Assembly: GCA_028383305.1 (NCBI GenBank)
Contig: JAOEVD010000024.1
Location: 1 to 32,784 of the forward strand
Direction: 5' to 3'
DNA: 32,784 bases
From: Candidatus Puniceispirillum sp.
GTDB lineage: Bacteria; Pseudomonadota; Alphaproteobacteria; Puniceispirillales; Puniceispirillaceae
Of the stretch, positions 23,877 to 32,784 are shown in pieces. Position numbers and translations under genes: made by a program. The stretch's first letter is position 1. Each line of letters starts with the position of its first letter. The notes beneath the pieces were generated by a model, which ran no database searches, was not told the origin of the DNA, and saw nothing but the letters and a program-made list of their open reading frames with translations.

Positions 23877-26000
23877 ATGCAAGATGTATTCATAGCGGGA
23901 TATTCAGATAAACTTTCGGCGAGGCCAGGCGAGACTATCACATTTTTTGTGTCAAGCCGTGCGGTTTCAGATTTTAAGGCAACATTGCATCGCTCGATTT
24001 CGGCAGATCCGAATCCGGATGGGCCTGGCATTGTCGAAGAGGACGCTAGCATTTATTTCAGATCATCGTCTTTCGCGTCGCGCTATCAGGGGTTTACCCC
24101 CGGCTCATTTGCCCAAAGCATGACAGATCTGCGAGCGGAAATCAACACTGACCTTTTGATAAAATTTTGGTTTATACCGACGGTTCTGGTGTCTGCAGAT
24201 CAAACGTTAATCGCTTGGGGGCATGTTTCGATTATCCTTGATTCACAGGGTATAATCACTGCCAAATTACCGGGTGGCATGTCTGTTTCTACAACCGTCG
24301 AGGTAAAGTGCAACCAATGGCACAGCCTTGAGCTAACGGTTTTAGCATCGGGTATGATGACGCTTGATGTCAAATCTATGATGACGGCAAAAGCAAATAT
24401 TGGGGTTGCAAAAAGTAGCCGCACAGAATTGGGCATTGCCCAGATGTTTCCACTTTCAGTTACCGCAGCGGTTCGCATGGCGGCTGGCTTTGGTGACGCC
24501 CCATGTTGCTTCAATGGAAAAATTGAGGCGCCGGAAATTCTGGTTGACGGCGCTTTAATTGCGAAATGGGATTTTGCTCAATCCATATCATCACTTTCGG
24601 TAAAAGCTCATACCGGGCCTGATCTTTTGTTGAGGAACGCCCCCACCAGGGGGGTTACGGGTTGCAAGTGGGACGCAACCGAATTTTGCTGGCGACATAA
24701 ACCAGCCCATTATGCTGCAATATTGTTTCACGATGATGATATTTATGATTTCGGATGGGACAGAGATTTTGAATTTGTGGTTCCAGATGATATGCCTTCC
24801 GGCATATATATTATGCGCATCGAGGCTGAAGGGCATTATGATGCAATGCCGTTTTTTGTTTGCCCGCCACTTGGCAAGCGCCGTGCAGATGTATGTGTTC
24901 TGGTCTCAACTTTTACCTACACGATCTATGGGAATCATGCTCGCCCCGACTTTGCGCCATCATGGCTTGAAAAGATCAGTCTATGGAATGCTTACCCGAA
25001 TAACCCGTCCGAATACAGGCATTATGGGCTGTCGACCTATAATAATCATACCGACGGCTCGGGCATTTGCCACGCCTCACATAGACGCGTTCTTTTCAAT
25101 CTTCGACCCGGGTATCTGACCTTTGGCGAAGCAAGCTGTTCTGGCCTTCGCCATTTTCAGGCAGATAGCCATTTGATCGCATGGTTGCATAATCAGGACA
25201 TTGCATATGACATTGTTACCGATGATGAGCTTGATCGTGACGGTGTTGCCGCCATCTCAGGCTATAAAGCTGTCTTAACCGGAAGCCATCCTGAATATCA
25301 CACCAGCGCAACACTGGATGCGTTGAAAGATTATCGTGATAACGGTGGGGGACTCATTTATCTTGGCGGCAATGGATTTTACTGGCGGATTGTGCGCCAT
25401 TCTGAAGATCCTACCTTGCTTGAAATCAGGCGGTCTGAAGATGGATTGCGTGCATGGGCGTCTGAACCAGGGGAATATTATAATGCCTTTGACGGAAGTT
25501 ATGGTGGTCTTTGGCGACGCAATGGACGCCCTCCACAAAAGCTTGTTGGGATTGGCTTTACCGCACAGGGGAATTTTGTTGGCATGCCCTATAAGCGTGT
25601 TAACTACGACAAAAACATGGACTGGGTTTTTGACGGCATTAATGGCGAGTTGCTTGGTGATTTCGGCTTTAGCGGACATGGGGCGGCCGGTTTTGAACTT
25701 GATCGGCGCGATGAAAAGCTTGATGAGGGCGAGGATATCATCACTCTTGCGCAATCTTATGACGAGGGTAACCGGTTTATTCTTGTTCCAGAAGAAATGT
25801 TAACGCATCTAACAAATCTGTCAGGTAGCCCTGAGGCTGATGCAAAACGGGCTGATATGGTCTATTTTAAAACAGCCAACGGCGGACAAGTATTTGCAGT
25901 TGGTTCAATCACCTTTTGCGGGTCATTGCCTTGGAACAACTATGATAACAATATTTCAACGTTGCTTAGAAATGTTGTGCGTAAATTTGGTGAGTCCTAG
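23877..26000 (+). CDS. N,N-dimethylformamidase large-subunit homologue
   Basis: This 707-residue protein resembles the large subunit of DMFase, an iron amidohydrolase that splits dimethylformamide to dimethylamine and formate. A lectin-like beta domain (about 60-230) precedes the catalytic part. Candidate iron ligands are Tyr351 (TIYGNH), a tyrosine near 388 (STYNNHT) and Glu473 in GSHPEYHT, with His471 beside it. This follows the two-Tyr/one-Glu site recalled for DMFase. Other family blocks are GGNGFYWRI, EPGEYYNAFDG and GFSGHGAAGFE. The known large subunit is slightly longer (about 760) and needs a subunit of about 15 kDa, not found here. The real substrate may be another small N-substituted amide. 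It converges on the amidase gene with a 4-base overlap. Confidence 0.8.
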   Translation: MQDVFIAGYSDKLSARPGETITFFVSSRAVSDFKATLHRSISADPNPDGPGIVEEDASIYFRSSSFASRYQGFTPGSFAQSMTDLRAEINTDLLIKFWFIPTVLVSADQTLIAWGHVSIILDSQGIITAKLPGGMSVSTTVEVKCNQWHSLELTVLASGMMTLDVKSMMTAKANIGVAKSSRTELGIAQMFPLSVTAAVRMAAGFGDAPCCFNGKIEAPEILVDGALIAKWDFAQSISSLSVKAHTGPDLLLRNAPTRGVTGCKWDATEFCWRHKPAHYAAILFHDDDIYDFGWDRDFEFVVPDDMPSGIYIMRIEAEGHYDAMPFFVCPPLGKRRADVCVLVSTFTYTIYGNHARPDFAPSWLEKISLWNAYPNNPSEYRHYGLSTYNNHTDGSGICHASHRRVLFNLRPGYLTFGEASCSGLRHFQADSHLIAWLHNQDIAYDIVTDDELDRDGVAAISGYKAVLTGSHPEYHTSATLDALKDYRDNGGGLIYLGGNGFYWRIVRHSEDPTLLEIRRSEDGLRAWASEPGEYYNAFDGSYGGLWRRNGRPPQKLVGIGFTAQGNFVGMPYKRVNYDKNMDWVFDGINGELLGDFGFSGHGAAGFELDRRDEKLDEGEDIITLAQSYDEGNRFILVPEEMLTHLTNLSGSPEADAKRADMVYFKTANGGQVFAVGSITFCGSLPWNNYDNNISTLLRNVVRKFGES

Positions 26001-27397
26001 GACAAGTCCGGCCTACCAATTGGCGGTAAATCCTGCTCAAGGGCGGCGCCAACACGAAGGCACATCGCTTCATCATGCGCTTTACCGACGATTTGTATGC
26101 TGGTTGGCATGCCGTCACTTGCAAGGTTAAGTGGCAGCGATAGACCGCACATTTCCAGAAAATTAAATGGCCTGGTGAAATAGCCTGGTGATATTGCCTG
26201 ATCGACATCGGCCAGCGCTGGGGCAGTGCTCGTGCTACTTGGCATCACAAGCGCATCAAAACCGCGCATCGCATCACCAAAGTAGGTCATGATTTTTTTG
26301 CGCTGTTGCAAAACACGGAAATAATCATGGGCATGATAATGCTCTCCCAACAGCATTCGCGTGCGCACATCTTCATCCATTGGCAAATCAGGGTCTTTGT
26401 AGAAACGGCCATGATTATGAAAGGCCTCAATCGAGGTGATCATCCCGTTATCATCGGCCATATCGCAGTAGGATACGGGGTTTTCAAATGGTATAATTTC
26501 AGCCCCCATAGCGCGCAAACGACCCAAAGCCATGTCATAGGATGCGAGTATATCTTCGGAACATTGTTGGCGCTCTCTTTCGGCAAGGCTGCCAAGGCGC
26601 AATCCAGAGACACCGTTATTTAATACCGCATATAAACCATCGCCATTATCCATATCCTGGGCGATTTTCCACCCTTCGCAGCCATCTAGCACATCAAACA
26701 TTATCAGGCAGTCAAGCACAGTCTGGGCAATTGGCCCGGGTGTATCAAGCGATTGTGATAGCGGCATGATCCCATGCAAGGGCAAGCGCCCTGCCGTCAC
26801 CTTTAGGCCAACAAGCCCACAATAGGCAGCTGGCAAACGAATTGACCCACCTGTATCACTGCCCATGCCGCATGGCGCCATGCCTGACGCCACCGCCACT
26901 GCCGTTCCCGATGAAGACCCGCCCGGAATCCGGTGCGTTTCCATATCCCACGGGTTCATTGGAGTTCCCATTTTCTGATTGGTTCCCCAGCCGCCAAAGG
27001 CACATTCAACCGTTTTGGTTTTACCAAGAATAATCCCACCAGCTGCTGTGAGCCGCTGAACTATTGTTGCGGTGGTGCTGGCAGTATTATCAAGCATCGC
27101 CGCCGACCCGCAGGTTGTTACCTTACCCTCAACATGGAAAATATCTTTCAAGGCATAAGGCATCCCGTAAAATGGCCCTGCAGCAAACCCCGCAGCCAAC
27201 GATTTATCTGCCGCCGCCGCCATTTCCAATGCGGTATCAGCCCATGTGTTTTGATAGGCGCCAAGGCGGGGGTTTAGCCGCTCTATTTCATCCAGGTAGG
27301 CCTGAACAACGATGCTTGGCTTGATGCTGTTGTTCTGGTAGCTACGATAAAGCCCATGAATTGTGTTCAAAGGATCGAGGGTTTTGGGGTTCGACAT
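25997..27397 (-). CDS. Amidase signature family hydrolase
   Basis: This 466-residue protein has the full Ser-cisSer-Lys triad: Lys84 in PYALKDIF, cis-Ser161 in PGGSSSGTA and nucleophile Ser185 in DTGGSIRLPA. Amidase-signature enzymes release ammonia or an amine from amides, and this one is not obviously GatA because no gatB or gatC is near. It is the last gene of the transporter operon, 67 bases after the ATPase, so it likely hydrolyses what the transporter imports. GAGA precedes the ATG. Confidence 0.9.
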   Translation of the reverse strand: MSNPKTLDPLNTIHGLYRSYQNNSIKPSIVVQAYLDEIERLNPRLGAYQNTWADTALEMAAAADKSLAAGFAAGPFYGMPYALKDIFHVEGKVTTCGSAAMLDNTASTTATIVQRLTAAGGIILGKTKTVECAFGGWGTNQKMGTPMNPWDMETHRIPGGSSSGTAVAVASGMAPCGMGSDTGGSIRLPAAYCGLVGLKVTAGRLPLHGIMPLSQSLDTPGPIAQTVLDCLIMFDVLDGCEGWKIAQDMDNGDGLYAVLNNGVSGLRLGSLAERERQQCSEDILASYDMALGRLRAMGAEIIPFENPVSYCDMADDNGMITSIEAFHNHGRFYKDPDLPMDEDVRTRMLLGEHYHAHDYFRVLQQRKKIMTYFGDAMRGFDALVMPSSTSTAPALADVDQAISPGYFTRPFNFLEMCGLSLPLNLASDGMPTSIQIVGKAHDEAMCLRVGAALEQDLPPIGRPDLS

Positions 27398-27464
27398 CGC
27401 AAATATCTCAAATGCATAATGGTAAGGGTCAAGCTACAAGTTACAGGCTATTGGTGCATAGCGT

Positions 27465-29096
27465 CTATGGCTTCAATTTTCCAAAATGCCAGTCTTTTCC
27501 CGGAACTGCAGCAAGAAGCGATTTTGTGTAAGCGTCTTTTGGATCTTTGAATAATTTAGCCGTTGGCCCCATTTCAACAATTTTGCCATATTGCATGACG
27601 GCAACATAATCACAGACCTGCGCTGCGACACGCAAATCATGCGTGATGAACAGCATGGATAAATCCATTCGCTCGCGAATGTCATCCAGCAGTTCAAGAA
27701 TCTGTGCCTGAATTGAAACATCCAATGCCGAAACTGGTTCATCGGCAACCAAGATATCTGGCTTTAGCGATAGCGCTCTTGCAATACCGATGCGCTGGCG
27801 CTGTCCACCAGAAAATTCATGCGGGAAGCGATCAAATGACCGGCGATCAAGGCCAACAATATCCAGAAGTTCATAGGCGCGTTTGGACGCATCTTCCTTA
27901 TCTTCGCCCTGTAGAATTGGGCCCTGCGAAATGATATCGCCAACCCGGATGCGTGGATTCAATGACGCAAACGGGTCTTGAAACACCATCTGTATGCGCT
28001 TTCTGTATGGGCGTAGTTCCTTGCGACTTAATTTGGTAATATCAATATCACCAAGTTTGATCTGGCCTTCGTCGCTATCAATGAGCCGGATTACACAACG
28101 TGCCAATGTGGATTTTCCCGATCCACTCTCGCCAACCACGCCAAGGGTTTCGCCGCGGCGCAGTTCAATTTGCACATTTTGAACGGCTTTGACCTCGCGG
28201 TTCGGCTTTCCAAATCCAAACAGGCTTTTGCCGCCACCAAATGATTTGTAAACACCTTCGGTTTTCAACACGACTTCAACCGCCCTCGATCTTGCTTTGC
28301 GTGGCTTTAGCCGCGGTATGGCAGCAATCAGCGATTTAGTATAGGGATGTTTTGGGCTTTGCAGAACTTGCTCAGTAGTTCCGGTTTCAACAATCTTGCC
28401 GTGCTGCATAACAATGACGCGATCAGCTATATCCGCGACGACACCAAAATCATGTGTAATGAATAACACCCCTGTATCAAGACGTTTTTGCATATCGTTA
28501 ATCAATTCAAGAATCTGCGCTTGTGTTGTCACATCAAGAGCAGTTGTTGGCTCATCAGCAATTAGAATCTTTGGGCCAAGTGCAAGTGCCATAGCGATCA
28601 TTGAGCGCTGTCTTTGACCACCAGAAAGCTCATGTGGATAGGCATCAATGATCTTTTCAGGGTCGGGCAAATTGACATCAACCAATAGGCTTAACGCCTT
28701 TTCGGCTCGTTCCCTCGGTGACATTGATACATGATAGCGAAAAATCTCATCAATTTGATCGCCAATTGTCATGACTGGATTCAAGGCAGTCATGGGTTCT
28801 TGGAAAATCATCGAAATTTCACTGCCACGCAATTCACGAAGGCGTTCGTAGGTGACTTTGGTTAGATCTTCCCCACCAAAGATAATTTCACCCTTGCCAA
28901 CACGCACATGTGGCGCTGGCAACAAACCCATAACAGCGCGCGCCGTTAGTGATTTTCCTGACCCACTTTCACCAACAACACAAACGGTTTCACCTGCATT
29001 CAGTTCAAGATCAATGTCTTGAACCGCATATTGCCGGTCAGCGCCAGTTGGCAGCAAAATAGAAAGGTCATTTATCGAGAGAAGCTTTTTTGTCAT
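27465..29096 (-). CDS. Fused double ATPase of a peptide/opine-type ABC transporter
   Basis: This 543-residue protein joins two ABC domains, as in YejF or GsiA. The first has Walker A GESGSGKS (42-49), signature LSGGQRQR (157-164) and Walker B ILIADEP. The second has GESGSGKST (322-330), FSGGQRQR near 435 and ILVADEP. Each half carries the C-terminal PYTKSL/AYTKSL segment typical of oligopeptide importers. It energises the two permeases from the cytoplasm. Its ATG overlaps the preceding permease stop by 4 bases. Confidence 0.93.
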   Translation of the reverse strand: MTKKLLSINDLSILLPTGADRQYAVQDIDLELNAGETVCVVGESGSGKSLTARAVMGLLPAPHVRVGKGEIIFGGEDLTKVTYERLRELRGSEISMIFQEPMTALNPVMTIGDQIDEIFRYHVSMSPRERAEKALSLLVDVNLPDPEKIIDAYPHELSGGQRQRSMIAMALALGPKILIADEPTTALDVTTQAQILELINDMQKRLDTGVLFITHDFGVVADIADRVIVMQHGKIVETGTTEQVLQSPKHPYTKSLIAAIPRLKPRKARSRAVEVVLKTEGVYKSFGGGKSLFGFGKPNREVKAVQNVQIELRRGETLGVVGESGSGKSTLARCVIRLIDSDEGQIKLGDIDITKLSRKELRPYRKRIQMVFQDPFASLNPRIRVGDIISQGPILQGEDKEDASKRAYELLDIVGLDRRSFDRFPHEFSGGQRQRIGIARALSLKPDILVADEPVSALDVSIQAQILELLDDIRERMDLSMLFITHDLRVAAQVCDYVAVMQYGKIVEMGPTAKLFKDPKDAYTKSLLAAVPGKDWHFGKLKP

Positions 29097-29926
29097 TGAC
29101 GTTCTTTCAATCGAGGGTTCAGCGTATCATTAAGCCCCTCACCAATCAGGTTAATTGCCAGCACTGTTATCAAAATTGCAACACCAGGAAATGTGCAAAC
29201 CCACCAAGCCGATCGCAACATGGTGCGGCCCGCGCCAATAAGAAAACCCCAGCTCATGATATTTGGATCACCAAGACCAAGAAAGGCGAGCCCACTTTCA
29301 ATCAGAATGGCGGTTGCCACCATCAAAGAGCCAACGACAATAATCGGGCTAAGGCAGTTCGGCAGGATTTCCCGCAGCATGATGCGAAAGTCACTCATCC
29401 CCAGCGTATGGCATGCTTGCACAAATTCACGATTCTTAACTGCCAAGAATTCACCGCGCACAAGCCTTGCAACGCCTGGCCATGAAACAACCGCAATCGC
29501 AATAACAATACTGCTCATTGACGGTTTCATAATCGCCACCAGCAAAATGGCAAAGATAAAGGAGGGGATTGTCTGAAAAATTTCGGTCACACGCATCAGG
29601 ATATCATCAATAATGCCGCCAAAATAACCGGCAAAAGCACCAAAGAAAATCCCAACAAACACCGAAACAAGCGTGGCTACAAATCCGATCAGCAATGATG
29701 TTTTGGCGCCATGGACAATGCCTGAAGCCACATCACGCCCAAGCGAGTCACTACCAAGTAAAAAGCCATTGGTTAGCGGTTTTGATAGTGGCTTGCCAAC
29801 CAAACGGAATGGATCTTCTGGATAAAGAAAACTTGCTGTTATCGCCATCACAATAATCAATATAACAACGAATAACCCAAAAACAGCAGCATGATTTCGC
29901 TTGTAGCGCGACCAAAAATTTTCCAT
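29093..29926 (-). CDS. ABC transporter permease, DppC/OppC type
   Basis: This 277-residue inner-membrane protein begins with a short cytoplasmic part and a first helix (AVFGLFVVILIIVMAI). It then has the extracytoplasmic stretch YPEDPFRLVGKPLSKP, LLGSDSLGRDVASG, and the binding-protein-dependent transport core with the EAA-like loop ACHTLGMSDFRIMLREILPN. It pairs with the DppB-type permease one base upstream (GAGGTG ribosome site inside that gene's end) to form the channel. Confidence 0.92.
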   Translation of the reverse strand: MENFWSRYKRNHAAVFGLFVVILIIVMAITASFLYPEDPFRLVGKPLSKPLTNGFLLGSDSLGRDVASGIVHGAKTSLLIGFVATLVSVFVGIFFGAFAGYFGGIIDDILMRVTEIFQTIPSFIFAILLVAIMKPSMSSIVIAIAVVSWPGVARLVRGEFLAVKNREFVQACHTLGMSDFRIMLREILPNCLSPIIVVGSLMVATAILIESGLAFLGLGDPNIMSWGFLIGAGRTMLRSAWWVCTFPGVAILITVLAINLIGEGLNDTLNPRLKERQ

Positions 29927-29927
29927 A

Positions 29928-30914
29928 TCAATTCACCTCAATTCGTGGATCGAGGAAGCAGTAAATAATGTCGACAATTAAATTAACCACGACAACGAGC
30001 ATTGACGATAAAAGGAAAATGCCAAGAAGCAGGTTTAGATCGCGCGCAAACAGAGATTCAAACGCAAGCATTCCCAATCCTGGCCAGGCAAAGACGGATT
30101 CGACAATCACCGACCCACCAATTAGTGCACCAACCTGAACTCCAGCCATCGTTACGACAGGTAAAAGCGCGTTACGTAAAACATGGACATAGGTGATACG
30201 CCTTTCGGTCAGACCCTTTGCCCGTGCCGTCACAACGTAATCCTGTCCATATTGTTCTAGCATCGAGGCCCGCATCATTCGCGTATATAACGCCAGATAG
30301 AAAAGCGACAATGTAATCGTTGGTAGAACGAGATGGCGAGACACATCCACAACATAGTCCCAACCTTCATAAAAGGCTGCAATATTGGTCATGCCACTTG
30401 TGGGAAACCATCCAAGATTTAGCGAAAAGACCACGATCATCATTAACCCCACCCAGAATAGTGGCGTTGCATAAGTGATCAGGGCAAATACGGTAATCAC
30501 GGCATCTTTCCATGTGTTCAGCCGCATTGCAGCCAAAAGACCCAACAATATGCCAAAGCCAACAGCCAGAATAATTGTGCTTGTCATCAGCAAGCCGGTG
30601 GCGGCAAACCGGTCAAAGATCAATTCATTGACAGGCATGTCATGTCTAAAAGAATATCCAAGATCAAGGCTTAGAACATTTTTCAGGTAAACCATCAACT
30701 GGACGGGTAACGGCTGATCCAAACCAAATTTCTTGCGCAACTGCGCCATATATTCGGGGGTGGCCGAGCCTGCCTCTCCAGCCAATACGTCAACCGCATC
30801 GCCTTCAGCCAGATTTAAAAGAAAGAAATTGATGATCACGATGGCAAGAATAATCGGTATTCCTTGCAATAATCGTTTGCAAACATATTTGAAAATTTTT
30901 GTGGATCTTGTCAT
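29928..30914 (-). CDS. ABC transporter permease, DppB/OppB type
   Basis: This 328-residue protein has the standard DppB start (KYVCKRLLQGIPIILAIVIINFFLL), the periplasmic loop with RKKFGLDQPLPVQ and the late EAA loop VTARAKGLTERRITYVHVLRNALLP. It ends in DIIYCFLDPRIEVN, which is typical of the family. About six membrane spans are visible. It is separated from the binding-protein gene by 100 bases holding a terminator-like stem-loop, which should lower its expression. Confidence 0.93.
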   Translation of the reverse strand: MTRSTKIFKYVCKRLLQGIPIILAIVIINFFLLNLAEGDAVDVLAGEAGSATPEYMAQLRKKFGLDQPLPVQLMVYLKNVLSLDLGYSFRHDMPVNELIFDRFAATGLLMTSTIILAVGFGILLGLLAAMRLNTWKDAVITVFALITYATPLFWVGLMMIVVFSLNLGWFPTSGMTNIAAFYEGWDYVVDVSRHLVLPTITLSLFYLALYTRMMRASMLEQYGQDYVVTARAKGLTERRITYVHVLRNALLPVVTMAGVQVGALIGGSVIVESVFAWPGLGMLAFESLFARDLNLLLGIFLLSSMLVVVVNLIVDIIYCFLDPRIEVN

Positions 30915-30960
30915 GTGATGAGCCTATCCGGAAATTCTGGATATAAAGGTAGATGAATGA

Positions 30961-31003
30961 ATAAAAAAGTATATAGGGCCAGACATTAAATTCTGGCCCT
31001 ATA
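30961..31003 (-). terminator. Intercistronic stem-loop with T tract
   Basis: TATAGGGCCAGA (30972-30983) pairs perfectly with TCTGGCCCTATA (30992-31003) around an 8-base loop. Reading on the minus strand, TTTTTT follows (near 30963-30968). It lies just after the binding-protein stop, so it should terminate part of the transcripts or protect the upstream message, giving more binding protein than permease. Confidence 0.85.
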
Positions 31004-31014
31004 AATGTTATGCC

Positions 31015-32601
31015 TTAATCGTCAATGTAGGCTTCTCTGAATGAGCCATAAGCACCCATTGCAGAGCCGTAAGCGCCTTTCAGCTTGGTGTTATAAACGA
31101 CCAGGAATTCAAGCTCGAACAAATTCACGACAGGCATGTCATCTGCCAAAATTTGCTGTATCTCTTTATAGGCAGCTGTCCGCTTTGCAGCATCTGGCTC
31201 GCCAGCACCCGCATCAAGTAACGCATCCAATTTCGGGTTGCTATAGCGTGATGAGTTAACAAAATGTGTGCCTTTACGGATTTGGTCAGTACCATAGTGA
31301 CGATGGACACCCAGAACCGGATCCGGCAGCTGGTAAAAATAGTTGACATTCATCTGGAAGTCATAGCGGTGGTAAACACGCTTCAACCATGTTGGTACAT
31401 CTTCATAACGCAGCTCTAGCTGGATACCGACATCACCAAGTGCTTGCTTTAGATATTCACCAGCGCGGCGCCAGTCTTCACCATAAGGGATCAGGTCTAG
31501 AACAGCTTTCAAGCGAACGCCGTTGCCATCACGCTTGTAACCAGCTTTGTCAAGAATTGCGTTTGCTGCGGCCTTATCGCCTTTTTCAGGGTAATTTGGC
31601 ATTTCAGCATGCAGGTTTGTTGCCTTGAAGTTACTGCTCAACGCGCTTGTGGCTGGTTTTCCATAACCAAAGAAAATCGTGTCGATCATAAACCGGCGGT
31701 CAATCGCAACCGAAATGGCGCGACGAATGGCCGGGTCTACAAACGGGCCTTCTTTGGTGTTGAATTCGATCAGCGCCATCGGATTGATCATTGAATAACC
31801 CTCGGTGGTTACGTCAATGTCATCACGCTCTTTAAGGCGAACAGCATCGATATTTGGGATGGCGTTATAGGCAGCATATAGAACTTCGCCATTTTCCATT
31901 GCAGCTGTCCGTGTTGACGCATCAGGAATGAAGCGACCAACAATCCGGTCTAGATGTGGCAAACCCTTTTGCCAATAATCTTTGTTCTTATCTAAGCGGA
32001 TGTACTGACCTTTTTTCCACTCAACAAATTTAAACGGGCCAGTGCCTACAGGGTTGTTTGCCAAAGGTGCAGATTTGATATCTTTGCCTTCCAAAAGATG
32101 TTTTGGAACCATCGGTGACTCATAGGCCGAGAATGAGCGCATCATATAAGGTGCAGGCTTTTTTAAATTGAAAACAGCCGTGTGATCATTGGGCGTGTCA
32201 ATGCTGGTTACTTCGCGGAACGAGTTTGGTCCACGAGGATGCACTTTTTTCAGTACCTCCATGACAGTGAATTGCACATCAGCCGAGGTAAAAGGCTCGC
32301 CATCATGCCATTTTACACCTTTGCGAAGATTGAAAGTGACGGTTTTACCATCAGCGCTAGCCGAATAACTTTCAGCTAGAATCGGTACCATGGTACCGTC
32401 GTTATTATAATCGAAAAGCCCTTCATAGACTTTTGGCATCACAAGGCCAATCGGCCCCGATGTTGATACATATGATGCCAAGGTTGGTGGCTCAGGCTGA
32501 ACGAGAAATGAGAGCGTCCCGCCAGATTTGTCGGCGTGAGCTGCAGCACCGCAAAGCAAGAGCGACCCTGCCATCAATATAGATGCTAATACTTTTTTCA
32601 T
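31015..32601 (-). CDS. Periplasmic substrate-binding protein, SBP_bac_5 (DppA/OppA type)
   Basis: This 528-residue protein has a Sec signal peptide (MKKVLASILMAGSLLLCGAAAHA, cleavage before DKSGG). The mature part is typical of family 5 binding proteins: FLVQPEPPTLASYVS, YEGLFDYNNDGTMVPILAESY, VTFNLRKGVKWHDGEPFTSADV, and NPVGTGPFKFVEW. Such proteins bind peptides, opines, glutathione or other amide compounds, and the ligand cannot be read from the sequence. AGGGAGA precedes the ATG. It is first in the operon that ends with an amidase. Confidence 0.93.
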   Translation of the reverse strand: MKKVLASILMAGSLLLCGAAAHADKSGGTLSFLVQPEPPTLASYVSTSGPIGLVMPKVYEGLFDYNNDGTMVPILAESYSASADGKTVTFNLRKGVKWHDGEPFTSADVQFTVMEVLKKVHPRGPNSFREVTSIDTPNDHTAVFNLKKPAPYMMRSFSAYESPMVPKHLLEGKDIKSAPLANNPVGTGPFKFVEWKKGQYIRLDKNKDYWQKGLPHLDRIVGRFIPDASTRTAAMENGEVLYAAYNAIPNIDAVRLKERDDIDVTTEGYSMINPMALIEFNTKEGPFVDPAIRRAISVAIDRRFMIDTIFFGYGKPATSALSSNFKATNLHAEMPNYPEKGDKAAANAILDKAGYKRDGNGVRLKAVLDLIPYGEDWRRAGEYLKQALGDVGIQLELRYEDVPTWLKRVYHRYDFQMNVNYFYQLPDPVLGVHRHYGTDQIRKGTHFVNSSRYSNPKLDALLDAGAGEPDAAKRTAAYKEIQQILADDMPVVNLFELEFLVVYNTKLKGAYGSAMGAYGSFREAYIDD

Positions 32602-32784
32602 TTATGTGTCTCCCTAATCGGACCCTTCATGATAATGCGAAAGCGTCCCTGTGGTTTTTTTGTAAATATACGTTAAGTCTACGTAGTTAAGAGTCAAGGG
32701 TTCGTCTTGTTTCTTTGATTATGCTTTTACAACGGAACCGATACTTTAATTGGTTGGTTGTGAATCGGCTTCAAACTATGTGCC
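32602..32784 (-). promoter_or_regulatory. Promoter and possible operator of the transporter operon
   Basis: On the minus strand TTGACT (32697-32692) and TAACGT (32675-32670) are 16 bases apart, an acceptable sigma70-type promoter. Between them sits TTAAGTCTACGTAGTTAA (32673-32690) with the perfect palindrome CTACGTAG at its centre and TTAA at both ends. Its place inside the promoter suggests a repressor site, but the regulator is unknown. Confidence 0.5.

Noticed and set aside
1-32784. CRISPR array, intact IS element or rRNA
   Set aside because: I looked for regularly spaced repeats, transposases with inverted ends and rRNA-like sequence and saw none.

Overview
The window looks like chromosomal DNA of a marine alphaproteobacterium. 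The relative I would guess is a SAR116-type bacterium (Puniceispirillum-like). This is inferred from codon usage and from the gene set: RsmJ-like methyltransferase, PiT transporter, ComDE-like decarboxylase, cysteate sulfo-lyase-like enzyme, N,N-dimethylformamidase-like enzyme and an oligopeptide-type ABC transporter. No rRNA or species marker is present, so the taxonomy is inference.

Positions 1 to about 11,040 are accessory DNA and are visibly more AT-rich than the rest. The left edge cuts a large secreted repeat protein (minus strand, at least 1043 residues, RTX-type calcium-binding repeats, an Ig-like domain and a cohesin-like end). It is divergent from a small exported, barrel-like protein. 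A tRNA-Val(GAC)-like sequence follows at 4315-4389. A decayed second copy lies in the same orientation at about 10,964-11,035, and the similarity of the two copies extends upstream of the tRNA. Just inside the left copy is the N-terminal stub of a tyrosine integrase. I read this as a roughly 6.6 kb island that entered at a tRNA-Val gene, beside a second island to its left. The island carries a DUF1800 lipoprotein and a DUF1501 protein as a pair, then a tightly packed minus-strand series of very small genes (about 8.6-10.9 kb). Most neighbours there overlap by 1-4 bases. One member has an in-frame stop and another a frameshift, so the series is partly decayed.

From about 11.3 kb the sequence looks like ordinary chromosome: MFS exporter, aldo/keto reductase, RsmJ-like 16S rRNA methyltransferase, Nudix hydrolase and PiT phosphate transporter. 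A sulfonate-flavoured stretch follows. It holds the two subunits of a sulfopyruvate decarboxylase-like ThDP enzyme (comE, comD), a divergent aldehyde dehydrogenase, a SAM methyltransferase coupled to a fluoroacetate-dehalogenase-type hydrolase, and a LysR regulator divergent from a cysteate sulfo-lyase-like PLP enzyme. A textbook LysR box lies between the last two. Together these could handle sulfopyruvate and cysteate derived from sulfolactate or DHPS, but Xsc and SuyAB are not in the window.

At 23.4-23.9 kb a signal-peptide ORF is cut short next to a sequence like a tRNA-Gly 3' end, which suggests a recombination scar. The right end is an amide or peptide utilisation locus. A stand-alone N,N-dimethylformamidase large-subunit homologue converges on a minus-strand operon of substrate-binding protein, two permeases, a fused double ATPase and an amidase. 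A terminator-like stem-loop separates the binding protein from the permeases, and a promoter with an overlapping palindrome lies upstream.
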